64,000 nt of DNA from Evernia prunastri (Eukaryota; Ascomycota; Lecanoromycetes; Lecanorales; Parmeliaceae): NCBI GenBank assembly GCA_003184365.1, contig NKYR01000039.1, forward strand, positions 247,859 to 311,858. The letters run 5' to 3'. Under the pieces are notes generated by a model. The model was not told the DNA's origin and ran no database searches. It saw only the letters and a list, made by a program, of their open reading frames with translations. Of the stretch, positions 1 to 11,367 are shown one piece after another. Made by a program: the position numbers and the translations under genes. How positions within the stretch are numbered: the stretch's first letter is position 1; every line of letters begins with the position of its first letter.

Positions 1-438
1 ATCTCTCATCTCCCACATGGTCCTACAGCGTCTTTCTCACTACATAATGTCTTCCTGCGTCACGACCTCCCCAATGCTTCAAAGGGCACTGTCAGCGAAT
101 CGTACCCTCACCTCATATTCGAAAACTTCAATAGTCCTCTTGGTAAACGAGTGGTCCAGATACTGAAGCATCTTTTTCCGCCACGTGAGGTTGCGACTAC
201 CAATCAGAAAGTTGGCAACCGAGTAGTAACATTCAAGAATATCGAGGACAGTATAGAAGTGAGACATCACGTCTTCGTGCGGACAGGATATCAAAGTGTC
301 GAGCTAGCAGAGGTCGGCCCCCGAATGACGATGCGACTGTTTGAGATTAGGGGTGGGACGCTGGAGAACAAGAGTGGAGACACGGAATGGCACATGAACC
401 AGTACACAAGGACTAGTAGAAAAAAGGACTACTTATGA
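1..438 (+). CDS. IMP4: IMP4 U3 snoRNP protein, 3' part
   Basis: This is the C-terminal 145 codons of IMP4, the Brix-domain protein of the U3 snoRNP that guides early 18S pre-rRNA processing in the nucleolus. The frame is open from base 1, so the start lies outside the window. Family landmarks seen in order are a PHGPT stretch (residues 5-9 of the fragment), SYPHLIFENF, the RVVQILKHLFP segment, VTFKN, RHHVF, VELAEVGPRM and RLFEIRGGTLE, ending in a basic TSRKK tail before TGA at 436-438. The order and the C-terminal position match full-length IMP4 proteins, so only the 5' part is missing. Nothing suggests decay. Confidence 0.93.
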   Translation: MSHLPHGPTASFSLHNVFLRHDLPNASKGTVSESYPHLIFENFNSPLGKRVVQILKHLFPPREVATTNQKVGNRVVTFKNIEDSIEVRHHVFVRTGYQSVELAEVGPRMTMRLFEIRGGTLENKSGDTEWHMNQYTRTSRKKDYL

Positions 439-2055
439 GGCACTGCACCAAAACGGCGTTTACTTCCACTCAAGGAAAAGGACTTGCTAGAGGGGTGAGA
501 CATAGATTTTGATATCCAAAAGGTCTCAGTGCAATGTTTCGTCCGCTGGAGAGGTTGTGTTGTTTATTCCTCCCAAGACGAGGCTCCGGTAATCAGAGAT
601 GTAATCCGAGAGTAATCGCTAGTCATCGCTTTGCCCTCGAGTTGTCTCGCCAGATTTGTGACTTTGACAGGGAAATATATCAAGTTCTTGCCATGGTACG
701 TACTGTCTGTAGGCGCGTGATCTAGATCTGATAGCATGAACTATGCATAGCATTGTACTGAACAAAGTTTTAGAAGATTCCAAAATCTACAACAGTATGT
801 GTCGAGATCTCCTATTCACGCATCAAATCGAAATGGGGCACAGCTCTACCGTCCACGTCTGAGGTGATCGAAGTTCAGACCGCCTTAGCTATCCACCCAA
901 CCAATGCCAGTCCACCAAAGGTTTCATTCACCATTATGCGGCACAGCCTCCATTCCCTTGCTCTAGTCGGCTCGCAGCTGATCTTCAATACCGTTAGGGT
1001 GCCATGACCCAACCCTCTTGGCAGCTCAACACTCTCAAATCCAACACCTATCCTGGAAAGTTCGGTTACGCGTGTTGCGGAAAGAGTACCACTCGAAGCT
1101 CTGCGATTTGATTTGGCAGCGCAGTGACGAGTGACGTGGAGATTTGTAGCGGGGCGTAGGCCTCTGTGGACTTTAATCAAAGATGCGGTGCGTGCTCGCA
1201 AACAAGTGCATTGGGAACAAGGCGGGTCCCGACATGGAACGGGCATGATCGAGATCGACAACGGAGTCTACGAGTACAGAGCATAGTCCGTGCAACGCGA
1301 CAAGTGTTGGCCCCATTGGTTCATAATCTCCAATTATGCCACTGCTAATTATAAGACCTCTCGGACATTTAACCTAGAGCTTGACGATGCCTTCGCTATT
1401 TTTTGCGGCACTGACTGAGCCACGTCCGTCAGCACTCAGCAGTACGTCGCTAGTATTCAACACCTTTGACAGTCTCCAAATGTCATGCTATTTGCGGGCG
1501 CGGAAATTCGGCTAGCTGCAAGTCCGTGCAACAATGGGACGCTTGAAAATTCAAAGCTAGAAGCACAGATACATACTCGGAATCGTAGAAACTCGCATCT
1601 CTGTTCGCTACATCTCTCTCTACAGCTTTACACCAAAGGGCATCAAGAGCGGTTTGGTGAGCCTTTAAATTGGCCTGGCTTTCGAAGTGTTGCGCAGAAC
1701 ATCCCAGTCAAAGCTTGTTGCCGACCCGTATCAGACGATTAGGGATAGCTCTTACCCTTACTTTTTCCTGTCATCCAGCAGGTCACTTTAAAGCCTCAAA
1801 AAACTCCAGTCTTCTTAAATGATTTCGGCCCCCTGGAAAGACTATGGCCTCCGAAACGCTCGGCGTTATATACATCGCATGCAGCGCTTTTTCCTGGTCG
1901 TTGGCGACGACTACTGCTCCCATAATATCGGCAATACATCGTATAGTTCCTTGATCCCTTTATTTGATGCACTCAGGTCCAGATTTGCACGACATAAGTT
2001 CCATTCAAATCCTCTATAACAACCAATAGCACTTACCGGAACGGCCATCCACATC
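439..2055. other. intergenic, no supported gene
   Basis: About 1.6 kb between IMP4 and the next gene. Short open frames on both strands (for example 875-1261 on minus) lack family features and I do not support them. No clear repeat or RNA gene was seen. Confidence 0.5.
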
Positions 2056-2853
2056 ATGACCAGTATCGGGATCTTTAATGCGTCTATGATCCCTGCCGCG
2101 ATACCGCCTGTATCACCAAACTTCGCATTCTGCAATGGAGACTATGGGACCGGCCTTTCACATAACGAAGCCTTGCAAGCTGCTAGTCTACTCCCTCAAG
2201 GCACGATGCCGATCACGTACTCCATTGAGGAACCAGAGATGAATGATCTGGTAGCCAACGTATCGGCAACGGCATATCGAATACCATTCGTAGAATATTT
2301 TGGTGATGTGACCATAGCAGCCGATGTCTCCGGACCCATCGAACTCGATAGTATCGTCATAGTGCCCAACGACCTTAGAGGAATGGCAGCCTATGTCGCC
2401 GATCAATGCATAAGGCACAAGGGAGTCGGTGGATTCATCACAAAGAGGATCCAAGGACTCGTGGACTTCGTCACGGACCCGAAATCCGACATCGACGCCC
2501 CACGATACCCTGACTCCACAGCATTTCTTACCGTCATGGTAAGCGATCACCAAAGTGTGTACGCTTTCCCTGGGGACTACGACCCGGAGATGGCATTGTT
2601 CCTGCGGAAGGCTGAGGCCTACGCTTTGAGCCGGGTAGCACCTCTCTACCACATCGAGATTGCGCGACGGGTAGTGAAGTTTGCGGTTGCCGGATCACGC
2701 ATGCGCAGGATGGAGACGGAAGTGCCGTGGTGGGACGGAGGGTCGGTGCAAGGGAACAGGACGGGTACTGTAAACCTTGATCTCACAAATGTGACTACCG
2801 AGGAGGTTGCGACGGCTCGTCGGAGGAGACGGGCTTCAGTGCCGCTGCGTTGA
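2056..2853 (+). CDS. orphan protein, paralogue A of the island-edge pair
   Basis: A 265-residue single-exon protein that I cannot assign to a known family. It is clearly related to the spliced gene at 54732-55664 on the other strand. Shared blocks in the same order are an ITY segment, an ADVSGP/VDVAGP block, a (V/I)GGF block, STAFLTV (residues 154-160), PGDYDP (172-177), VPWW (about 222) and a C-terminal run of arginines. The copy here has no intron at either position where the paralogue has one. The N-terminus is only mildly hydrophobic, so secretion is possible but unproven, and a missed upstream exon cannot be excluded. ATG at 2056 is the first in frame. Function unknown. Confidence 0.72.
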   Translation: MTSIGIFNASMIPAAIPPVSPNFAFCNGDYGTGLSHNEALQAASLLPQGTMPITYSIEEPEMNDLVANVSATAYRIPFVEYFGDVTIAADVSGPIELDSIVIVPNDLRGMAAYVADQCIRHKGVGGFITKRIQGLVDFVTDPKSDIDAPRYPDSTAFLTVMVSDHQSVYAFPGDYDPEMALFLRKAEAYALSRVAPLYHIEIARRVVKFAVAGSRMRRMETEVPWWDGGSVQGNRTGTVNLDLTNVTTEEVATARRRRRASVPLR

Positions 2854-4825
2854 AGAAGTCTAGAAACTCGAGGCAATGCTAATCGCATCTATTTTTTGCC
2901 TCTCATGACATCACTCGATGTAAGTTGCGGGGCTGTCTCAGAGCCAGAGAGATCCGACAGAGCAAGGAAACACCACGACACGGTAAAGGCTGGGAAGTTT
3001 GACTCATCTCACAAAAAAAGGGCCCCTGGGCGCTCCGAGACCCACTCCCGGGGGCATGTTCAGAGGACGAGAGTGCGAGGATCCAGACACACTTTCCAAA
3101 CCTTCCAGCAACTACCCACATATGTCTCACCCATGAAAATGAAACGATAAAACACGTTCAAAACGCTCTCTAACTCGGAACCTAACAATGTCCAACTACA
3201 AACTCGAAGCGATATTCCCATCTTCTCCTCTCCCCAGATGAATCCACGCCGGATTTTCCAGCTCCCCTTTTCTTCCAGCCACAAGCCATCCCACCTTCCA
3301 CCTGTATGGAAAACCATTCTAGTCACCGCTCGCATCACCGCGCTCACCAATCATAATGAAAAGCTCCCTCTGCCGTGTAATACATAGATGTGAAAAAACT
3401 TACTAACCCATAAGCCACACTCACTCCACCGTATCTAACCACACCCACCTGCCTACTTCCAACCAGCCCCATCTCCCCATCGCAAGACCATCCAACTCCC
3501 CTGCGCGACCAGCACCCGATCCGACATGTTCGAGTCCCCTCTCTTCTCCTCTTCTCTCTTCTTCTCTCCTCTCCTCTCCTTTCCTCTCCTTCTCTCCTCT
3601 TCTTCTCTCCTCTTCTCCTTCTCTCCTCCTCTTCTTTTCTCCTCTCTCTCTTCCCCTAAACATCATCACCACTCTCCCTAACCAGAACGCAACCGCAGCC
3701 CAAACACAATATCACATACCGCTTGTCCCGACTCAGCTTCTATGCTCGACTAGTCCTCCTTTCTGGCCTGCGGGTGTGTTTGGGAAGGAAAGGGAAGACA
3801 TAGGAGGTAGCTGATGATACCATGAGATGGGAGGGAGGGAGGAGGGAGAGAGATGGAGGGATAGAGGGAGAGGGAAAGAGGGAGGAAGAGAGAAGAGGGG
3901 TCAGAGGATGATGGGGCGATTGAGAAGCGAATGAGCAGCGATTGAGGAGGATAGGACGGATGAATGGTGATGGGATGAGGTGAGATGAGGTGAGGTGGAG
4001 TGAGGTTGATACCGAGCTTGATGGGAAAGCGTTGATTGGTTGAGTAGGGGAGTGGGGGATGTAGGACCAAGCGTAGAAGTTTGGAATGAAAGAACAGAAT
4101 TGGTCTCAGGCCGTAGTATGCCGAGGAAGGATTCTCGGTAAGGGATAAGCTCGTACGTTGGATATACGGTGGGTTCACTCTGTTCGAACCTCGCTTCTAA
4201 ACCCATCAATCCCCCCCCCCAAAACCAAAAAAAGCCCACACAGCCCCATCACCCCCCTACCTTACCACCCCCTATGACCCCTCCCACTCTCAAGCATCTC
4301 CGGCCCCGACCTATACCACCACCACCACCACAGCCAAAAGCAAAAGCCCAAGCCGCAACCGCGCTCATCGGCAGCCGGACGGCAAGCCACGGCTGCACGG
4401 CAGCTCCTGTCTCTGGATGTACTGCTGGCCGGGACGGATGCCGCCAACGGGGGTGTTGGGATGGGATTGCAGGGTGGCGATGTTGATGGACGAGGGGCTG
4501 GGGCTGGGGCTGGGGATGGAGCTAGGGGGCAAGAGCTATATGGAGCTAGCGAGCGAGATGGGTGTGGGGGGGGTTGAAAAGAGGGGTGGTGGATTGAAAA
4601 GAGGGGAGTGGGGTGTGGCATTAGGAGAGAGAGAGAGCGAGAGACGGTGGGAAGGTTTGGGACAAGACAGCCGTGATCAGGGTGACAAGGGTGGTTGAGG
4701 ATCTGGCTTCAAGATCAATCCATCGTGGAATTTGTATGACCTTTTGGTGAGAAGTAATACGCAATCCAAAATCCAATGTCGACTTTTGCCGCTATGTATT
4801 TGATAGCTTCCGCGGTCCTCATGCA
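2854..4825. other. intergenic, low-complexity
   Basis: A 2 kb stretch dominated by strand-asymmetric sequence: a pure polypyrimidine run at 3535-3657, a polypurine-rich run at about 3829-3900, a GA tract near 4625-4645 and G-rich sequence at 4490-4590. The many open frames are low-complexity artefacts. No gene supported. Confidence 0.55.
3535..3657. repeat. 123-nt uninterrupted polypyrimidine tract
   Basis: Every base from 3535 to 3657 on the plus strand is C or T, mainly CTCTT/CCTCT units. A nearly pure purine stretch follows on the same strand at about 3829-3900, so the two could pair as an imperfect foldback or form triplex DNA. Confidence 0.9.
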
Positions 4826-5189
4826 TCAATGAGCGGCGACGGCGATATCAAAAGCCTCCATGGGTGCAGCGCGGTTGGCCGACCCGTTGAAAGCCTCCGA
4901 TGCTTCCAACGGCCGGTCCACCACCTGCCAGTGACCGTAGCAAGCAAACGTGACAAAGGGCGACAAGGAGCGAGGATTCGGAGCGCAGAAGAAGCAGCCG
5001 CGGTTGAGGTTGGAGCAGAAAGCGGCACCGGTAGGGTTTGGGTTCGGGCAGCTCACTCTGTTGCATTGCAGGTCGGCGTCGGGGAAGAGGAGGGAGCCGG
5101 TGGGGGTGCGCGGGGGCCTGGGGACGCCGAGGGTTGATGCGCGAAATTGAAGAGGATGATGAGGGTGATTGAGCTTGGGGAACGCATCA
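4826..5189 (-). pseudogene. possible small secreted Cys-rich protein, frame uncertain
   Basis: On the minus strand a frame ending at 4826 is rich in cysteines (QCNRVSC, AAFCSNLNRGCFFC, FACYGHW) and has protein-like composition, as in small secreted fungal proteins. Its frame has no ATG upstream. The ATGs at 5189/5186, which would give a short hydrophobic leader, lie in the next frame. Either an intron with unclear borders joins them or a single frameshift has broken the gene. I do not recognise the family. A chance open frame is possible. Confidence 0.35.
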
Positions 5190-6797
5190 TGACTGTTGCT
5201 TTCGAGATATCGAGAAGGTCATTGTGCAGACCGTATGTGGCACAATAAGGGGGAGCACTTTGAGCCACTCTCCTTTTGGGAAGCGATGATAGTGATTGAG
5301 GAATTACCTCAATCTGGCTCTTATCATGGCGATGGATGCGATTGATTGATATGATGGCTGTTAGGAAATGTCATACAAATGCGCAGGACATGGTGATACG
5401 ACCGCATTTCTGTGGCAGTCCCTGCAGATGATGTGAAACGTGACACTACTGCAGCCATACGAAAGGAGACAAAAGAGCAACTCGACAGCATCCTGAATAG
5501 ACATGCAGTACCGGTACCACGAATGATCAATAGCGGTCATTATTACAAGATCCAGGTAAAAAGAATAGGGGCGGAGGTAGCCCAGCACCCAGTCCGAGCA
5601 CGGTAGGCTTGCTTCGAGGGCTGTCCAAAACCTTCCTCTACCATGCTCAATCTTCATCCATGTTCATCATACTTTACCTGTGTTAATAAGCCTGTCTCTC
5701 CGTGGATAATCGACAAAGTTTCCAAATTGGTTCAGAATTGCACGACATACACAGGAAACAGGTGAGTATGATATTCGAGCCAAAGAGCAGGCATCACAGG
5801 GCCTCGCTGCACCCGACCCGAGGTGGTGGCGGGGTTTTGATATGATACTGAGAGTGACAAAGCAAAGGCTCTTGACAATTGACCCTGACTAAATGCTTTG
5901 AAGAGCTGGTTATTGAACCCGGCAGTCTCCTATCAATAGAGTAATCAAATGTGGATCTGAAGCAGATGGACGGTACTCGAAGACGGGTCGGTGACTCCTA
6001 GAGTCTTTAAACAAAGAGACCCTGAGGGATATAGAGTAATCATTATTATAATTTTTATTTTCATCTAGGCTGGAAGCCAAGATGCATTCATCGCCAGTGA
6101 TAAGGTTGGTGGCGAGGAAGGACTTAAAAGAAAGAGATTTTAAGAGATTTTAAGTCAATTTCATGACGCTAATTTCAGGTACTCGGGGACAAGATACTCC
6201 GAAATTGCGCCATTCGTTCAAGCTTATGTTGTATCCTCTCAATCCTTCTGCTTCATAAAGACTACTTACTCTATCTCGTATACAATATATAAATCTTTGA
6301 CTTTGCACCCTTTGCTAGTTTGGTTGGTACCTCGTTCAATCGGACGTCGAGCTTACACTGAATGCTGAGGTCGCCCTTGTTCTTTTGCGCTCGGCTTTAT
6401 CCGTCGCGGTACGAGTAGGCTAGGAATGTGAAAGAAAGATGGAGCTTCTCCACCATGACACTGCTTCTTCTTCTTCTTCTCTCTCCTTCTCTACCATTAC
6501 ATATCAATTGCTATTACTATGCTATTCCCTGCTAATCCTCTTTCCTCCTTCCTATGTAATTCCTCTCTGTCTCGCACACACACACACACTCTCTCTCTCT
6601 CTCTCTGTCTTCTCAGGACACCAACTGTTCCGCTTTCCCCGCAGGCGGCCTTTGGCATTGTGAGACCTTGTCTGACTTGAGCAACAAAGAATACTTTGAT
6701 CCAAGCTCCTGTTTGCCTTTTTAAACAAGCTTTATTCTCACATAGCTTATTAGTCCTCAGAAATATCTAATCAATCAGTACTATTCACAACATAGGC
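5190..6797. other. intergenic; upstream region of the PRM10-like gene
   Basis: No gene seen. A TATA-like AT stretch lies at about 6270-6290. A (CA)n(CT)n microsatellite lies at about 6578-6608. Pyrimidine-rich sequence runs from about 6460 to 6660 and is probably leader or promoter of the gene starting at 6798. Confidence 0.5.
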
Positions 6798-9623
6798 ATG
6801 CCCTCTCCAGAAGAGTCCCACACTCCTGCGTCACCTGAAGAAGAAAGCTCCCGCGATCAAAGCGCAAGTTCCAGCAAGCAACATTCAAGAGAAGGATCAA
6901 GGCCACCCAAGAAGAGGCATAATGTACGCTTCACGCCGGGAGGGGAGTCATTGGACTCTTCAAACAAAAGGGCCGCTTTTGACCTTCGAGATGATACCGA
7001 CCCACCTCCCCGGCCGAAACCTTTACCCAGGACAAGGTCTGATACAATGGGAAGGAGTAGCCCACCCTCAGCCGCCCGTTTGGGAAGCCCTGAGAAGCCT
7101 GCGGACATCGCCGAATCATCTGCCAGAGTACCAGTCTCTATCCCCAAACCTAAACCTTCGCTCAAACCTTCCATCATGAGACTGCCTTCAAGTGACTCGG
7201 AATCGGGAGACAATAACAGCAAGTCTGGGGATGAGCAAAGCAATGAGAATGAAGACGGTGGGGAGGAAGATGAGAAAGCAGTGGGGAAAGCTATGTCACA
7301 GCAGACAGCACAGAATAGGGCCGAACGTCTTTCCCGTATGATGGGCAGTCATTCTGCTCCTGGGTCTAGATATGCGTCTCCACAAAGACCGCAGAAGACA
7401 GTCGCCAAATCTCCCCCTCCATCTCCGCCTCCCGAAGGGCAAAGGCAAATGAAGCTGGACTTGAGCGATATTCAGTTGGAAAGCTTAGAAACCAGACGGA
7501 CGAAGTTTGGAATAGAAGACGACACAGATGAAGACGACGAAAAGGTTGCCGAGACGTCATCGTTGAAGAGAGGTAAAAATAGGACGAGTCGATTCTACTC
7601 CAGGGCTGCTCGTTTGGTTGCGCATCATAAGTCACCACGGCTACCAGGACTGTTCAGGGTTCACGCCGAAACGTCGCCTGACACGGCCTCAGGTATCCAA
7701 ACACCTATTCATGAACAAGATCCCAATCACTACGTCCCAAGGCCCAAGGAATACCGCGAAGGCTACCTGTCATCACTCCTAAAACTCTACAATGAGCAAG
7801 GAGCGGGAACTGCCTTGTCTCATATTCCCTCTGGTCACGATGCCATTACTCGAGCAGCACATCGACGGGACAGTGGTGCTCAATCTCTAATGGGGTCAAC
7901 AGGTTCAGGAGCAACAACCCCTACACAGACTCCTAGAGCGTCACCAGCCGGCTCGCCAACGTCTTCCGGTGCTACTACTCCGAAAGCCAAGCATCAGAAG
8001 TGGTACTATAAGAATCCTCAGAGCCAGTCTACTGGCGCTTTGTCCGATCTTGTCAGCTCATCCACTGTCTTTGCTCAGCCAACAACTGGCTCTAGTCAGG
8101 CATCAAAAGCGATCAGGCCGAAAGCGAAGCATAGACCGCTTAGCAGCCAGGCTTTGGATACCGTTATGGGCAAGAAAAAGAAGAGCCACAAGAATGATGA
8201 CTCGATTCGGATACAAGTACATATAGCGGAAACAATGCAAAGGCAAGGGTATCTTATCAAGATTTGCAGAGCCCTTATGACATACGGAGCCCCTACACAT
8301 CGGCTAGAAGGTATGCATCATTTCAAAGCGACTACTTTCCCTTACTAACACACTTCAACAGAGTACATGCGTATGTCATCTAGAGTCCTTGAAATTGACG
8401 GCCAATTCCTTTACATCCCCGGCTGCATGATCATCTCCTTTGATGACCAAGCAACGCATACGACAGAGGTCAAAATAGTCCGTGCAACACAAGGTGTCAA
8501 TCTTGGAAAGCTTCGCGATACCCATGAGGTCTACAAAGAGGTAGTCCATGATACGATAGGTGTCGAGGAGGCAATGGAACGGCTTGACGAAATCATACGT
8601 AAGAAGGATGATTACAGTCCGTGGTTCCGTGTGATCGTTTACGGACTCGCCAGCATGTGTGTTGGACCATTCGCGTTCGGTGCTCGTCCCATCGACCTGC
8701 CCATCGCTTTCTTGCTTGGCTGTCTCTTAGGTATCATGCAACTCATACTTGCCCCACGATCGGACCTTTACTCCAACATTTTCGAAATCTCTGCCGCCGT
8801 TCTCACCAGCTTCCTCGCTCGAGCCTTCGGTTCCATTCGAGGTGGGCAACTCTTCTGTTTTTCGGCTCTCGCTCAGTCCGCCATCGCCTTGATTCTACCC
8901 GGCTACATAATTCTTTGTGGCTCCCTCGAGCTCCAGTCCCGGAACATGGTCGCTGGTTCCGTACGCATGATCTACGCTGTGATCTACTCTTTGTTTCTCG
9001 GCTTTGGCATCACGGTCGGTACCGCCATATTCGGTGCCATCGACAAGGATGCCACCAACGCCACCACTTGCACGACAACCATGCCGGCTTGGTTCAAATT
9101 CATCTTCGTGCCCCCCTTCACCCTCTGCCTCATCGTCATCAACCAGGGCCGGTACAAGCAAATGCCAATAATGCTCGTCATCGCCTTTGCCGGCTACATC
9201 GTCAACCATTTCTCCGCCGACCGATTCTCATCCAACGCACAGATAGCAAACACGCTCGGCGCACTCGCCATCGGCGTCGTCGGAAACCTGTACAGTCGCC
9301 TCCGCCACGGCCTAGCGGCAGCCGCCTTACTCCCCGCCATCTTCGTGCAAGTACCTTCGGGTCTCGCGGCCGGGGGCAGTCTGATCAGCGGGCTGACGTC
9401 GGCGAACCAGCTCACGAAACAAACGATCAACGGCACCGCGACGAATGGAACGACGACCATCAGCAACGCGACCGACACGTCGAGTATCAATGTCAACAGC
9501 GACGTCCTGAACGTCGCCTACAGCATGATTCAAATCGCCATCGGGATCACGGTGGGGCTGTTCCTGAGCGCTCTGGTCGTTTATCCTTTCGGCAAGAGGA
9601 GGAGCGGGTTGTTCAGTTTCTGA
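6798..9623 (+). CDS. PRM10: PRM10-like ThrE-family membrane protein
   Basis: A 924-residue protein in two exons, 6798-8310 and 8362-9623. The 51-nt intron has a GTATGC donor, a CTAAC branch site and a CAG acceptor, and it restores the family sequence RLEEYMRMSS across the junction. Residues 1 to about 460 are Ser/Pro/acidic and disordered. The ThrE-type cytosolic domain (HIAETMQRQGYLIKICRAL onward) follows, then about ten hydrophobic segments to the C-terminus. The family includes yeast Prm10 (pheromone-regulated) and bacterial threonine exporters, so an amino-acid or small-solute export role is inferred from homology only. A large ORF at 8621-9655 in another frame is a shadow of exon 2. No lesions were seen. 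Confidence 0.92.
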
Positions 9624-11367
9624 ATCTGTCTTGTATGGAAAAGCTGTTTGGATAAGAAGCGCTCTGGAAGTTTCGATTGCATGCATAGCGATGGTGTTGG
9701 CTTTTTTGCGATTTGTCTTCATTTACGCATAGCGCTGGGGCGAAGGGGCGGTCGGTATGTATAGACGTGGCTATGACCTGTATTGCAGTTGGATACGAAA
9801 GGAACGTACGATAGTGACGAGATGAGAGCGATTTGAATGGGATTGATCGAATAGAGTCATGCCACTGCGATGTTCACGGACGACGATCAATTCATAGAAG
9901 CAATCATATTTTCCCCAATTCAATTCAACTGAAGTGAAGACCAAAGAATCTCAAGCACGCTGAAATGGGTCTCGACGATGCTGAGACAGACAGACAGACA
10001 TCCATACACACGCCCCCGCCCCCTCCCCCTCCCCCGGGCTTGTTCTTCTCCCTCCAACCCCGTCCCCCACTGACCGCTTACCTTACTTCCCACCTCACCT
10101 CACCTCACCTCATCTCTCACCTCTCACCTCTCTCCTCACCTCCCCCCTTCCCTAACCTCCCCCACTCCCAACCAACCAAACCAAACCATATGCACCTTCC
10201 ACCTTACAACAATCCCAACCACGATATACGAACCAAAGCAGCCGCACCTGCCCATCCTTTTTCCACTTTTCCCCCTTCCTTACAAGTCCACCATGCAAAC
10301 CCTTCCAGCACGCAAACCCTGCACCACGCACACCACGCAACCCTGCACCACGCACGCAAACCCTGCACCACGCCACACTCCCGATAAACACACTCCCAGC
10401 CGACGCTGAACCGACCAGAAAAACGATAAAATTCCGTCATGAATAGCAGCCGCACTCCAGCGGCACCTCCTCCAGCTCACCCTCACGGTAACCCAGTCCC
10501 TCCCCGTCCCCTCCGCCGATCTTTTCTTTTCTTTTTCTTTTTCTTTTTCTTTTTCCTTTTCTCGCAGCCGGCTGGTTGGTGGCGTTTTGCTGTCTTCTAT
10601 CTTATCTGTTGCGGATGGGGAGGAGGGGAGAAAGAGGAAGAGGAAGAGGAGGAGGAAGAGGAGAAGGGAGAGGAGCGAAGGTGTTGCGAGGGCTGATTAG
10701 TTGAGCGGATCCGGGGGTTCCGGAAAATTGCGGAAACGAAGTCGAGTTTCGACATGGAGGCTGGGACTGGCGCCGCTGTAGACGGGGAATGGAACGTAAC
10801 GTCGCAGTGGCGCACGGGCGTTTGAGAGAATTATTCGGTTGGGCAGCGGTAGGAGAGCCCGAGGTCATTGTCGCTGCTATCTGGTCAAAGAGTCTGGTGT
10901 TGGGACTAGTATAGTGTAGTATAATAGACCAGGGCACGGACCAGAGCATGGGACCTGGTCAAGCGGGTCAAGATTCCCCGTAAGAGAGCTAGGGAGTGGC
11001 TGGTAGGTAGTAGGATGGGGTGCCCTGCGCGGAAGACATTTATTGTTGTTTTTTGGATGAAGTGGTGGAATGAATGAAATGACTGAAAAGGAAGGGCTGA
11101 GAAGGCTTTTGCCCCGTTTTTGAGATGAGTATGGCGCTGATGAGTTAAGGGAATGTAATGGAATAGGAAGGCATGTGGCTTCTGGGACTGAATTGAGGGA
11201 AGTATACGTGTGTGTATGTGATAGGTGTTCAGCAAGCGAGCAGAAAGAGGGGAAGGAGAGCGTTTGATGGATTGTGCGAATGCGGATGAGGATAAATTGT
11301 CGTGAGAGAGGGAGAGTGGTATACAGTATCCTAGCGAATGAGATTCTAGCTTGTCGTTATCGATACG
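9624..11367. other. intergenic, microsatellite-rich
   Basis: No gene supported between the converging PRM10-like and glutamate-cysteine ligase genes. It contains C-rich pyrimidine sequence (10008-10160), tandem CCTGCACCACGCA-like repeats (about 10305-10375), a (CTTTTT)n tract (about 10524-10560) and a GA-rich tract (10618-10675). Confidence 0.55.

Noticed and set aside
585..640. Short similarity to a ribosomal RNA phrase (gtaatcgctagtcatcgc)
   Set aside because: Only about 18 bases; the surrounding sequence has no rRNA features.
8621..9655. 344-codon frame on plus
   Set aside because: A shadow of exon 2 of the PRM10-like gene, with His/Arg-rich composition from another frame.
10439..10696. 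85-codon frame with poly-Phe and poly-Glu
   Set aside because: Encoded entirely by (CTTTTT)n and GA-rich microsatellites.
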